From Piper betle (taxonomy: Eukaryota; Streptophyta; Magnoliopsida; Piperales; Piperaceae), in contig JAURVB010012357.1 in NCBI GenBank assembly GCA_033002965.1, positions 1 through 64,000 on the forward strand: a DNA stretch of 64,000 nucleotides, read 5' to 3'. Under the pieces are notes generated by a model. It did no database searches and was not told the DNA's origin. It saw only the letters and a list, made by a program, of their open reading frames with translations. Within the stretch, counting starts at the first letter, position 1, and each line of letters opens with the position of its first letter. Of the stretch, positions 38,054-51,054 are shown piece after piece. The position numbers were made by a program, and so were the translations under genes.

Positions 38054-39569
38054 CCCCCTCTCTTACTTTTTATAGGTTTTTTGGCGAACGTATTTTTACC
38101 TTTATTACACCCTATGCACACTTAATACTTGGACCTCTGTCATCCCCCTTGGTTACTCAATCATTGCACTTTTTCATCCTTTAAACATATCTATGCACTC
38201 TTTTTATCAGTATCAAAGGCACATTTAATACATACACCTCTTCACTAATTCTTATGTTGATATCCTAACCTCTTCACTAATTCTTATGTTGATCTCTTAG
38301 AACCTTCCCCAAAGCTTGTTCATCTCCTAGGACCTTTAGGCCAACCAATTTGTCGTTCTAAATTAGGTCAAACCTAAGGTTGGATTGCACCTAGCCTGGC
38401 CATTGAGCCTATTGGGCAAAACCTTTGGATTTTGTCTAGGCAAATGATAAGGTCTAGGATTGCATCATAAAAAATTCACAAAATTCTCAAATATTTATTT
38501 AATGAAAGAAATAGAATTATGTTAAATATTCAATGATTGGAGAAAATCCTTTACAAATTTGTGGGGTTTATGTGAATTTAAGTTTGATCGTGCTGTTAGC
38601 ACCCTTACTAAGCACTAATACAACTCAAAGATCAAAAGAAAAAATCCTCAATTCTATTTTTAATGCAAATTTTATTATTTTTGTCAGCTTTGCTTCATAA
38701 TTTATTTAATTTATGTTATAATACTTATGAAGGAAAATACATATTAAGATGACAATTTGTGCAACTAACATGACATAAAAAAGATTCTAAAATATATATT
38801 ATATGTCCAACTTTCTTTCTCAGGAGTCCAAATATTCCCAAGTACCCCTTAGCTAACCGCCCAATCTCTACCTATTATACATGTATTGTCTTAACTAACC
38901 TGCTTATTAAATATGGGATATTTGGCCATATTTGGACTCTTAAGTTCTTCCTCTAAATGACTTAGAGCACTAACTCTCAGCCCACGGAACGCGGACATGT
39001 ACCAAGTCTTGAAATTTACATCAAAGGGTTTGCATGGTAGCAGTTATTACCTGTTTAGCTAGTTCTTGTAAAAGTCTAAAATGGTTATTTAATAGATAAT
39101 AACAATCCTAACCGTAAAATAAACCAGCTACTGCAATCAAATGGCCTAAATTGTACGTACGCCGGGTGCGCTGGGAGCAAATTGCCCTGGGTACCATGAC
39201 TTCTGATTTATACTCATTAGGAAGACATAGACAGAGTTCCTACTATTAAATATAGAAAAAAGTTTCGGAAATAACCTAAAATTAAGGTATGAAATTTTAT
39301 TGACTCATTTAATATGGTGAATTTTTTAACATGTACTTATTTTCTTTTATTTTTTTTACATTTACAAATGATGCACATGTTATATTTTAATTTTTTAAAA
39401 TCTATTTCATATGATATCATTTTTCATAATATACGAATGCTCGTCATTTTGTGATTTATTTACATGGTGCATATTTTTTAAATGGTATGGTTCGCGAAAC
39501 AGGGGGAAAAAATCTTAATCTGCCAAAAACCTTTTTTATAATCATCTAATTATTGTAAAATTACAAAGA
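38054..39569. repeat. Dispersed repeat R, copy 2 (lacks the TRIM)
   Basis: It aligns with 26494-28377 in order. It runs uninterrupted where TRIM D sits in copy 1 (near 38720). It also carries about 260 bp (roughly 38962-39225) that copy 1 lacks. Its right end reaches within ~90 bp of the L10a promoter motifs. Confidence 0.65.
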
Positions 39570-39660
39570 TATCTTTCGAACCGATTCGACGACTGGCGGA
39601 GAATTTTTCTACTGGAAGGAGAATAGGATCAAAGATGTCTTCCTATTTTGTGGCGTGTGA

Positions 39661-39764
39661 TGGGCCCGGGTTTTCTTTAATGCCCACCATGAGTGGGCCT
39701 AAAGGGCTTGTCTCAAGCCCATGAAACCCATTAGCGATCTCTCCTCTTAAAACTCCAAACCCTA
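39661..39764 (+). promoter_or_regulatory. Ribosomal-protein promoter motifs (site II and telo box)
   Basis: Site II elements TGGGCC (39661), TGGGCCT (39694) and the inverted AGCCCA (39716) are followed by a telo box AAACCCTA (39757-39764). This pairing is the standard plant promoter code for ribosomal protein genes (TCP and telobox-binding proteins). It lies 200-310 bp upstream of the L10a ATG. A possible 5'-UTR intron runs from GTATCG (39835) to the CAG before 39940. Confidence 0.75.
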
Positions 39765-39972
39765 CAAGTGGCTTCTTCCCTCCCACTCCGACGTCGCGGC
39801 GGCTGAACCAGTGATACGATCCTCTCTCCCCAGGTATCGATTGCAATTCGTCGAATCAGACTCAGTTTACCTTCAAAAATCTCTTATTGGCGTAAAGATT
39901 GTATCTTTTTATGCTGTTTTTTCTGTTCTTTAAACAGGTCTCTGGTGGGTATTTTTCTGGAGGGGATCCAAA

Positions 39973-42211
39973 ATGAGGTATTTAATGGTTTCTTTTTGTT
40001 ATATACTTGCTGTGGGCGGTCGTTTGGGCTTGGTTTTTTTGAGCTAAATGATGCATTTTGTTGTGTAGTTTTATGGACTAATGGGTTGGTTAAGTTGTGG
40101 CTGTCGGATTAGTGGAAGAACATGATGACTTGACTGCTGTGAACTGTATATTGTAGATTGTGTATGTTCGTTTTTTTTCTGTTTATGCCTCTTTAGGTGT
40201 TATAACTTTGTTTTAAAATGGAAGTTGCAGATTATTGAGTAGTTTTATTGGGTTGGTTGAGTGTTTATGAGTATTGTTTTGTGCTCCCGATTAACGCAGA
40301 ACATGAATGTTATTTATGTAGCACCGTGTTAGAACCTTTTTTTAGCCTTTTTTGTTTACTGAAGAATGCTGATTGTTGTGTTTTTTAATGTAGTAAGGGG
40401 TTGGTTAAGTTAGTATTAAGCAAAGAAGAAAATTGTCTTGTGTTTTTATTTTTGTAAAATAAATGTTGTTTTATTGTTTAGATGTTCTGATATGCTAACT
40501 GCTGTCAATTGTATTGTGTGTGTTCTGTATTTCTGCATGTTCTATGTATGAATCTTTGGTGTTATGGACGGCCTGCTATAGCCCATCTGTTTTTCTGAGT
40601 GATGTGGATTATTGAATAGTTTGGAGGTTGGTTAAGTTAGAATTTTATGAAATAATTGTTTCATGCTGCTGATTTATTCAAAACATGGTATTTTTTTTTA
40701 ACTGTTTAATCTGTCTTCGGTTTTTCTTGTTTCCTGCTGTGTAATGTATATTGTGTATCCTGTATATTTGTCTTCTTATGGATGACTCTTAGTTAATGGA
40801 GACAATTCTTCACGAAATTATGTTTGTTTTACTTTTGGTTTCCCAACAGACTTTTCTATGAAGTATTATTATTTGGAAGCTTATTTTGGGTTATGCCGGA
40901 TGCTATCGTTTTATGTTTATTGTTCCCCTATCTTTGGTGTAACTCCTCATTTACTTTAAAACAAGGCTGAACTTCTATTTTTCTCTGAATATATGGCTTC
41001 ATTTTGATAATCACGCCAGTCTATCCTATGAGCAAATTTATAGTATATGTTTGTACCGTTCATTAATTTTTTAAAAAATAAAATTATCATCTGCATGTGC
41101 CTTGAACTTTTAGGTTCTATATTTTACACATATAATGTATAAGTTGGTATCTTATTAAACTTTTAGCATTCTTGTTTTCACATCATATGTTATATTCAAT
41201 TGAGCTTCTGTCTGCAGTAAGCTGCAGAGTGATGCGCTGAGGGAAGCTATCAGTGTTGTTGTAAGTGATTCAAAGGCAAAGAACCGCAAATTTACTGAAA
41301 CAATTGAGCTGCAGATCGGGCTGAAAAATTATGATCCGCAGAAGGACAAGCGGTTCAGTGGATCTGTTAAGCTTCCTCACATCCCACGGCCAAAAATGAA
41401 GGTCTGCATGCTTGGTGATGCCCAGCATGTTGAGGAGGTGATTTCATGATCTTGGCATATTGTTTGTGTTTCAAATAGTCTTTGATTGAGTAGCTTCTCA
41501 TGGATATTCTCTTTTTACTGGGGGTGTCTGTAGGCTGAGAAGATTGGTCTGGATTATATGGATGTGGAGGGACTCAAAAAGATGAATAAAAACAAGAAAC
41601 TTGTGAAGAAGCTGGCCAAAAAGTATCATGCGTTTCTTGCTTCCGAAGCCATTATCAAGCAGATCCCCAGGCTTTTGGGCCCTGGTCTCAACAAAGCTGG
41701 AAAGTTTCCAACATTGGTGACACACCAGGAGTCTTTGGAGGGAAAGGTTAATGAGACCAAGGCCACAGTCAAATTCCAACTTAAGAAGGTTCTATGCATG
41801 GGAGTTGCAGTTGGAAATTGTGGCATGGAGGAGAAGCAGGTGTTCCAGAATGTGCAGCTTAGTGTCAATTTCTTGGTGTCACTTTTGAAGAAAAACTGGC
41901 AGAATGTAAGTTGCAGTTGGTTTTAATTAGTTGTGCTTATTTTGAGTTGGTTGTGGGTGCTCCAGGGTAAACCATAAGTTCCTGACTGTTGGTTCTATTC
42001 TACTGGTTCGTTTATTGTTGTTGCGGTTGCTGGTTCTGTTTCGTTGGGTGCACCCATAACATATTTGACTGTTATATCTTTGCTTTTAGTTTAGTGGTTT
42101 AGCTGTTATTTTACGTAAAAAATGTAGTCTGATATTATTGCGTTTGAATTTTTCCAGGTGCGTTGCCTGTATCTGAAGAGCACAATGGGAAGGCCACAGC
42201 GCATCTTTTAG
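39973..42211 (+). CDS. RPL10A: 60S ribosomal protein L10a (uL1), four exons, intact
   Basis: Cytosolic large-subunit protein of the L1 stalk, which handles exit of deacylated tRNA. Exons: 39973-39977 (ATG AG), 41218-41437, 41534-41905, 42158-42211, all GT-AG. The first exon holds only five coding bases, and the start codon is separated from the rest by a 1.24-kb intron; the splice yields [13 protein letters not shown]. The total is 216 residues, exactly the family length. Recognisable stretches: [78 protein letters not shown], and the C-terminal [12 protein letters not shown]. No disruption was found. Expression is probably driven by the upstream site II/telo-box cluster. Identification is secure from sequence. 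Confidence 0.97.
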
Positions 42212-43303
42212 GATATCCGTCATTGCTAAAAGATGGTTAGTTTGATCAAATTTTGTTTTGTGCTCTCATTTATCTCAAGTAATGAACATTTTTACTCGAA
42301 GCCAGATGTTCTATTAATACAAATTCCTATTGGACAACCTTTTATGTGTTTTTAGCCTATGCCCTTTGGTCATTTGTTATTGGACTTCAGTTGAAAAAAG
42401 AGCGTGGAAATTTTTGTTTCTCGTTGCATGTTATCAGGTTTAATTTGTTAACGTTTGTGAGGGCCATGGAAGGATTTTCCTGTTATAATTGTGCGTAGAA
42501 TGCTATAAATTTGTTTTGCTCTTTCAGTATTCCAAGCTTACTGTATTCATTGTTGGAAGGAATTTATTTCGTCCAAGCATGTCAATTATTTATACTACTG
42601 AGCGATAACTAGTATCCAGCGTAGCCCCCATAACGCAGCTTGATTGCTCGCCTACGAGTCCATCCAGATTGGGTTTGTTATTTTGTTAAGCAAAAAAATC
42701 ATCGTTTATAAATTCTGGCATGAAAATTATAAAATTGACATGCTTAAGTTTGTGAAGCAAGTTGACCAACGAGAGAGGAAGCATGGGGGGTTTTTTTCCT
42801 TAGAAGAGCAAGTCTAGTTTTGTAATGATATATAAATATTGTGTATATACATTAGCAGAAGAGAAATATAGATATATTACTACCCATTTTAGCTATCCCA
42901 TGCTCGATACCAGACTCGAATTAGTAAAATGCTCGACTGGAATTTAGTCGAATCAATTTGAGTATTGAATCACATCAATTTGAGTATCGAATTAGTACAA
43001 GTGCTAAATTTAGAGTCAACGTGAGTATCGAACAGTTCAAAGTATAGCTCAAACTCAAGAACATGCTTAAGTCAAATTTCCACCCAACCCTAACAAGCTG
43101 CATAACAAGTACTTTTATGACAAACCCAACTCTAAATCTCTGCTAGCACCATACATACTTACATAATAATGACATTAAAGTCATTAGCCTGTCAATTAAT
43201 TAAAGTAGGTAAAATATCGTATCATCATATATGACTTCTACAGAATAAAATTTAAACTTACATATAATTTTATTAAATAATAAAATAAATAATATTAATT
43301 TAA
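42212..43303. other. L10a 3' region and AT-rich intergenic
   Basis: The first few hundred bases are presumably 3' UTR and downstream sequence. 42890-43080 is made of short degenerate repeats (GAGTATCGAAT, ATCAATTTGAGTAT). Nothing coding is visible. Confidence 0.6.
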
Positions 43304-46240
43304 TGTATAGCACCCCAAATCCGGTTCACACTCGTGAATCGAACCAGCATGTTACTAGCCCCGGTTAGGTCGGCTAACTCGAACCTAACTCATACGGATC
43401 CAATCTCGGCGTCTTAAGATGTAGATACGACTTGTCATGCATGGATAAATGCTTAAAACCCTAACATGATACTACATGGATGACATGTAACCTAAATTTC
43501 ACATCATTACAATCACGATAAAAATTCTGAAATAAAACAGACAGGGTCTCCCCTAAAAGTGCAATTATGGGCCCACCCTGTCAAAATAATATATATATAT
43601 AGATATATAAATGTATACACATGCATCCATGATTTCATTCACACAAAATCTAACATCTTATGAATTCATTCTGAAGCTGGGGTTTCAACCCACCATGCTT
43701 CCGCTGCGCATCTCTGATCATGTTCACATTCTATCATGTCTCATGCATTTGAACATGTCATTCACAATATAATAACATAATAACACAAAATTAAACATTC
43801 AGAAATCTAACATGTGTGTGTGTACAAGACCTCATTGCTCCTCCGTCCAAGCTGGCTCCTCCAACTCGTGATTATTACCTACATATAGTATAAAAACACG
43901 TCAGTAACAAGTGTTACTAGTCCGGAAAATAAAATAACTATAACAAACTGGCTATGAGAGCAAACTCTCATATGAAAGAAAACATCATATACTCCACGTG
44001 AACACTCTGAAGGGCACTACTGAGGAGCCACTGGGCTGCAGACCCGGTAGCATCCCGAACTTACTGATCTGCTGCTGGTACTGTGCCGCTCTCGGCACTT
44101 CTTTTCAGTACTTCTCGTGAAACTTTATCCTAAGCCCTCTCCTTACCTCCATATTTCTCCTGGCCTTGAGCACGAAGGCCGAGTACTCTCAGGCAGTCGC
44201 CTTTAGTACCCTTTGAACCACAAGTCCGGACATGCGCTGTACTAAACAGTACCCGTAAACCTCCACGTTCTCCGGGTGTGAGGAACTCAAACGCGGAGTT
44301 GTCAGGATCCCTCGGGAATGGAACAGTCTGCTGGCACTAATCCAGAGCCCGCTTTGACTGTCACGGCATCCTCTGCATGGTACGTGCAGTCGATTTCTCC
44401 ATCTCTCGTCTCACAGAAACACGAAAACTATATATATATAGGGCTTGGGTAGGGAGTTATATAATAGGCCCGAAGGCAACTTTTGGTGGATCTTGTTTTC
44501 GAAATCAACCTCGAGGGATCTCATCCTCGAGGGGTTATTAATCCGGAAAATGTTCGGTTAAATGGCCCGAGTTAAGTGGGATCCGATAAAACGCCACTTA
44601 ACCCGTCCTGCAGACAATAAATCAAACATACAATAGAAAGACGTAAAATAGAGTTGAGTCCTAAACGGACCTGGTAGAAGCTCCAAGCGTGTCATCGCGC
44701 CTAGGCGGCGAGCTCCTATTCCGTACCTACACATCAAAACTAAATACTAACGCCCGCTAACTAAATGATGCATCAACTCAACACAATTAAACACAAAATC
44801 ATCAATCGTCAAATAACCATAAATATGAAATAACTCTAACTCATCCTATTCATGACAATTTTATTGTATTTTTCCTAAGTTACATCATACACGATTATCA
44901 TGCTCAATTTACTTACTTCATTAAATCACTTAACCTCCATGAACTATCAGTCACATCATGTAACTTATCACTTCATCACTTATCCTCCATGCACTATCAA
45001 TCACATCATAAATCAATCCTATCATGATGTGCTAACAATCATCATCAATTTTAAATAATCAAATCGGAGGTAATTATACCTCACGTCGTCGGCAATCGGC
45101 GACGGCTAGGGTTCCGTCGCGCGTCTCGGAGCTCGAATTCGGCGCTCCTCGGGGTCCGACGTTCGATCGAGTCTAACTGGGTGAGCTCCGCGGAAGATCC
45201 GGTGAATTCCAGCGAATTTCAGAAATTCCGATTTTCCGGCGGTTTTCCGACGGCTTCCGGTGGTTTTCCGACGACAATCGCCGGCGGCGTCTACTAGCCG
45301 GAAAGTGGTCGTGTTGGGTACCCTCGGAACCGGCTCGGCGAGCCCGACTCATCTATGAGGTCAACGCGGCCAACGGAGGTGGCGGCTCGCCGGAAAATGC
45401 ATAAAACAGAGCGGCGGCGATGGGTCGCTAAATCCGGCCGGCCAGGGCGGCGATGGCCTCCGTTCCGGTCGGGGAAGGTCGCTGGAAGGCTGAGGGTGCT
45501 GAGGCGACTGACCGATCGCGGCGGCGCTGGTCGCCGGCGGCTGAATCGGTGACGGAAGCGCAACGCGGGCGCGGCGTCGCGACGTGGCTTCCTCGCGTCG
45601 CGGCGGTCCGACGGGGGCCGGACCTGGTCGGGGCAGCACGGCAACGTCGTCGCCGAGCTGGGCGGCGTCGGTCGACGGCCGGGCGGCGCCGACAGCGGCG
45701 GCGGGGCGCGCGAACAGGGGCGGCACGGCACGAGGGTTTGGGCGTGGGGAGAAAAGGTCGGGGCGGAGAAGAAAGGTTGGGTGGCAAACTTGTAATTAAG
45801 ACTTGACTCGTCTCCGGCTCGAGTCAAGTATAATAACTAAGTCATATTAAATCCTAAAAAAAATTCATAAAAATCGGGAAAAATCCCGTAAAATCAAACA
45901 ACACCAAAAAATCATAATGATATGCTCTAGAACTATCAACCCACCCAAAATGCCCGTAACGCGTCCTAACGCGGTAAACGGCCTAAAACTAATTCTACGA
46001 TCCATTATATATCATAATAAAAAAATGAACTGCATACTATCATATATTCTGATAACTCATTCTTTTCTGCTGTGTTCATGACGTTATCATCATATACTTG
46101 GGTACACATGACCCTCATGGCTCATACACGAGACCGGCGTCGGCTCAGTACACGTGTTCTGAAACTGACTCGACTCAAAAATAACGGTCGACCCGACCGG
46201 TTCTAAATATAAAACCCTAACTCGAATCGTGGGTTTTACA
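43304..46240 (+). mobile_element. Long gypsy-type LTR (S3)
   Basis: It starts TGTATAGCACCCC (43304) and ends GGGTTTTACA (46240), 2937 bp. It is the closest relative of S1: shared CCCCTAAAAGTGCAAT, GTTGTCAGGATCCCTCGGG, TAGGCCCGAAGGCAAC and a GC-rich segment beginning CCTC(A/G)CGTC(G/A)TCG at 45079 (10520 in S1). CTATATATATATAGGG at 44427 is in the same place as the TATA-like motif of S1 and may be the LTR promoter. The flanks TTTAA and TAATA do not form a readable target duplication. Frames at 45294-45827 on both strands are GC artefacts. Probably a solo LTR. Confidence 0.7.
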
Positions 46241-46568
46241 TAATATCTTAAATATAAACTCTAATTAATTTTTAAAATATATTGTATTTAAATAAAAAGA
46301 TAAATTATAATTATTTAATTTTTTTAGTATATTTTTTCAAAATGATTAGAGAGATACATTTATAAAAAAAATTAAAGTTAGTGAAATTTGATATCCAGGA
46401 AAGTATTTTTAGTATTTTTTTTTTTAATTTTCGTCGACCTACTATTTACCCTCTTATTAATAATAATTATAGATACACTTTGACGAAAATAAGTGGAGCA
46501 GTGCCTAACAAAGCCCCTTCTACTTCACTCCTCGCCGGACATCCCACCCTTCGCCGACGGCGCCGCCT

Positions 46569-49500
46569 ATGGCCCTCCCCGCATCCGGCAAGCGCTCCGC
46601 CACCGCCTCTCATCGGCTATGATGTCTCTCCGATCTCTTCATGGCCGCCCTCTTCTTCGCCGTCTTACTCTTCTTCACCCTCGTCCGCACCCCCTCGGCG
46701 ATCCCCTCGCCGCCTCCGGTCGACGAAGAATTTGATTGGGCATTTGTTGCAAGGAGCTATCTTTTTTGTACTAGGCGAACGCTTCCTGTTATAGTCGGTT
46801 GGCAATTTCGTATGGAAGATAACTTAGTGAAAAATCAGTGGATGTGATCAACAAGTAGTAGAAATTCAATTGTAGGAGTCTAAAGAGTGAAACATAGTTG
46901 TTCGTAGTTGACGTAAGCTACTTGCCTCTAGGCTGGTAAGTTTTTAGGCCATCTTTTGGTCTGTTCTTGAAGTGCTTGGAGAACTTGAACTTGTTGTCCA
47001 ACTGAGGTGTAGTTTCTTTTTGTTGATGAAAGCCACAATTTTCAGAGAAAACAGATTGCTTAGCTAATAATTTGTGCCCACTTTCCTCGTAAGAGAGGCA
47101 ACTAAGTTAAACTGGTGCTTTTCCTGCTAACATCCCAAAGAAAGATGGAGCTGTGGAAAAAACTGACTGCAATTATGACTACTGTCACGGGCGTCAAACA
47201 GGAGCAAAATTTTTACCCGGTGCGTCCATGGAATAAGGCTGTAACAACTGCCATCTGACTAAACCCCAGCAAATGTTGTGGGTTTTAATAGGTTGGAGAG
47301 CTACTTGTGTACATTTTCTGCTTCTTCTTCCACCTAATCCCAACTAGTATGTATGCGAACATTTTTGCAAAGGGAAAGGTGATGTAGAAATTTAGTGTTT
47401 GGGTTTCCCTTAATTGGAAAACTGACTTTTACTGAAGTATTTGATACCCTTCAAACCAAATTGGCATTTAAATGTGATATCATATTAGCAATTTTTGTTC
47501 ACTTCCTGAAACTTTAATTTCTTCTTTGGCCTTATTCCCATTAAATCACGTCATTCACTTTCTTGCAGATTTGGCATAGCAACATAACATATGGTAAAAT
47601 TGCTGAAAGGAAAGACCATCTAGGTGGGGTGAAGAAGGTCCCTACTGGATTTTTCTCGGTAGTGAGACTATGTCACCTGATGGAGCTGTTCAGGATATAG
47701 AGAAACTGGGACAGTACTTACCTATAAGTGGAGGTGTCTTGATAACAGCTCTCGATATCAGGTGTGTTTTATTACTGGAAGACCTTGTCAAGCTTTATTC
47801 ATATACAAAATATGACTAGCTACTTACTCTTGTAGTTGACTGTTGCTTTCATATATAGGTTGCTAGTTTTGGAGGATTCATGCTGCATAAAGACATTTTG
47901 ACTCTATCATTTGCAGCCGGAGATTCACAAGAGGCTCAAATTCAATTTGCCTTGGAAAGAGGCATACCGGCCTTTGTGGCTTCGCTAGGGACTCACAGAC
48001 ACGCTTTGCCTGCCCAGTCATTTGATCTCGTTCACTGCTCCCGTTGTTTGATCCCTTATACTTCATACAGTAGGCCACTCACCTGCCCTGCATGCCCTTC
48101 CTCTCTTTCTCATTCTCTAAAGATGCTGATTAATTTATCTTTTTTTTTTCAGATGGAACATATTTTATTGAAGTAGATAGATTGCTTCGTTCAGGAGGGT
48201 ACTTTGTAGTCTCTGGTCCACCAGTACAGTGGCTTAAGGAAGACAAGGAATGTGCTCATCTTCTGTCTTTGAAGCAGATAAAAATGGTTGTTGAAGTGTG
48301 GCATATTACAAGCATACTCTTGGCACAAAGCTGGGGACTGCATTGGTACATAATGTAATGGATATGAATGCCTTCTTTGGAGGCTTTGCTGCCGCATTGT
48401 CATCTGGCCCTGTTTGGGTTATGAATGTTGTGCCATCTCATAAATCTTCTACTTTTGGTTTCATTCATGTTAGAGGTTTCATTGGCATATACCATGATTG
48501 GTAAGATCTTGCTAATATCTCAATTCTTATTTTTATGTGGAACCTTGACATTTACATCAGTTTTCTATTTTTTGAATATTTTATTTTTAAGAAGATCTTT
48601 TAATATTGTAATAAATAGCATATTATGAAAAAAAACTAGCAGGGTACATCTATCAATTGACACTTTCAGGCAAATTTGTGTATACTTAAACTATTGCCCG
48701 TACCCTAGTTCGGGAAACAAGACATATTAGTAACTGCACTTCTTCATTTGATTTCCCTTGTGCGAAATCTTAAATTATGATACTGTGAGCCTTTTTCTGA
48801 TTCTGGTTTATGTTTCTAGACATAGTTTTAAATGTAATGATTCATTTGTAGCATTTTCTAGGTTCACTGACTCATATTACTTAACATGTTCTTCGAGTTA
48901 TTTTATTTAATTTATTATGAAGATAAATCTTCACCATCCCAACTAAATTGGGTGTATGGCTCTTTGAATGCAAGGACTTGTAGTCCAACAAAGATCTAAT
49001 GCTTGTACTGTCCTACATACTCGTGTAAACTAACACAAATTCATCATGATCTGTTCAGGATTTGTTATATTTATATGAACAAGAGCTCTAAGTTCAAGAA
49101 CACTAGATTTATCATCCACCTTTATGGTGCGAGACTGTAAAATTGTACCTTAAGTTTGCTTTTTTGTGGTAATAAATTTTGAAATGGGGCATGATGTTGA
49201 TTCAAACTGTAGACTGGATTTTTGAAATTTGACAAAACTTGAGCTATCAGCAACCTGATGCGTGACGATTATTCACGTCACTGTCTTATATGTGTTCAAG
49301 CCCCTCTTTGCTTCTCTTTCTGCGCATGTGTCTCTTATGCATTGCCAATCCAAGCCGGATAAAGGAGGAGAGTCAGTGATAAGAAGGGCATTGGCTATTG
49401 GTAATCTCATGGAGGAGAAGGAGGACAAGGAGAGGGAGAAGGAGGATGTTTATTTACGTTTAGAACTTGTCCTTTTGACATTAAAGATTCCATACCACTG

Positions 49501-50019
49501 ATACAAATAAAACTCTCTTGCTAATCTGAAACTTCATTGGTCAGAATTGCTACTGGTGTATATATATTTACATGATTCTCTTAAATCTAATGCAAGTGTA
49601 TTCGTTGTGATACAGAGAAGATGGTAGTAGAAATGCCATCTTGCCCAAGTTTTCATCTTTGCTGAAAAGCCACCATTTAATTTTAGGCTATGTATTGAAA
49701 TATAAGTCGAATCATGAAGATGAAAACATGCTATCAGCTCTACAAGATGGAAATCAATATACTAAAATGATGTTGATGTCTGCAGATGTCACCTTGTTGA
49801 TGTCATCGTGGAGTTAGCCAGAATCTTTCGTCCCGAAGGGACAGTGTTAGTCAGGGATATGCCTGAAGTCATTGCCAAAGTTGGCCTTGTCACACGAGGT
49901 GCGTACTGGGTGGTAACTGTACATGATCCAGAGCATGAATCAATAGGAAGGGGAAAATTCTTGTGGCTACAAAGAAACTTGGTATGTTGCAATCAACTAG
50001 CGATAAACGCTTCTTTTAG
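46569..50019 (+). pseudogene. QUA3-like pectin methyltransferase pseudogene
   Basis: Homologous to plant QUASIMODO3, a Golgi PMT/DUF248 methyltransferase of a different clade from the gene at 15390. Recognisable pieces, in order: MALPASGKRS start (46569) and membrane segment FMAALFFAVLLFF; an exon at 47569-47765 (IWHSNITYGKIAERKDH); 47859-48069 ([15 protein letters not shown]); 48153-48500 ([32 protein letters not shown]); 49786-50019 (IFRPEG, VRDMPEV). Lesions: nonsense TGA at 46620; frameshift around 46690; no exons for the CEDP...RERHCP region; frameshift near 47638; a deletion of roughly 125 codons at about 48265; TGA at 48292; missing YPRTYD exon; one-base deletion near 49970. Retained introns show it arose by DNA duplication, not retroposition. 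Confidence 0.88.
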
Positions 50020-51054
50020 CACATGCATGCGTGTCTAAACTCATACTTGGTCTTTCTTTTCTTTCCTCATATTGTAAACACAAGCTGTACATATTTTCTG
50101 AAAGAAAAATGCTTTACCTAGATTCAATACCCACGTTCATTATCCATGTCCTCATATAACTACCTAAGTTAGATTTTCTGAATCATAACACCAAACCCTT
50201 ATTTCATAACGTGGGTGGAAATCATATGTATAGCACGATTCTTTCTGAAACTATATTATACATATTTGTTTGAGTTTCTATCCCATCTACTCAATCTTTA
50301 GCTCCTATTTTTTTAGTTTAGTTAAACTGGTATCCTATTATTTTAGTTAAACTTGTATCCCATTTCATAATAAAAGAAAATTGGGGGCTGGCAACATGGA
50401 TATTTTAAATCATTGACTATATCACCTTCTTATGGCACGAATACCAGGTCTCTGTCTTGTTTTTTTCATCTTTCAACACCCTATATATTGTATTATGCTT
50501 GTGTGCACGAGTCTGTTGAACATGTTATGAAACACCACTAAAGAGCTTCCTCATTATTGTTGTTCCTCACTAGAGTTCCAGCTTTTGTTTCGCCTTCTAT
50601 ACTTACACAATTATATAGTCCTCCTTTCAATCTTCCAAACACCCAATTTTATTCATATTATGTGTTTGATCTTCCTGACTTTGAATAATAAGCATTTATC
50701 TGGAGAACCTTACCTATAAAAGTGAATAGCAAGACAATTACAGCTCCTTTTCATTTAAGCTAAAAAGTCTCCCCTCTTTAGTAACTGAAATTGGGACTCT
50801 CTTGGCGTGGAAGCGCCAGGTGCACTAAATAAGTGTACAACTTGAACATAAAACCTTTGGTATTAAACTTTGCATTTCAAAATCAGCACACACCTACAAA
50901 AAATTAAACATAACAAAATAAAATTTGAAAAAAGGAGAGAGCGGGGGCAACACATCATACTGATATATTCACACAAGAAAATTTTGTGAACCTTTTTTAT
51001 GTTTCGAAACTCTTCATCTAACAAACAGAAGTAATAGGTTTTAAAAAGCATTTT
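50020..51054. other. Intergenic, includes rhomboid 3' region
   Basis: No gene was seen. 50860-51054 is probably the 3' UTR of the minus-strand rhomboid gene. The rest is AT-rich with no recognised repeat ends. Confidence 0.6.

Noticed and set aside
40100..40180. Possible C/D-box snoRNA in L10a intron 1 (a TGATGA word)
   Set aside because: No CTGA D box at suitable spacing and no terminal stem.
45294..45827. 177-residue minus frame and several plus frames
   Set aside because: Same GC-rich LTR block in S3; Pro/Arg/Ala composition only.
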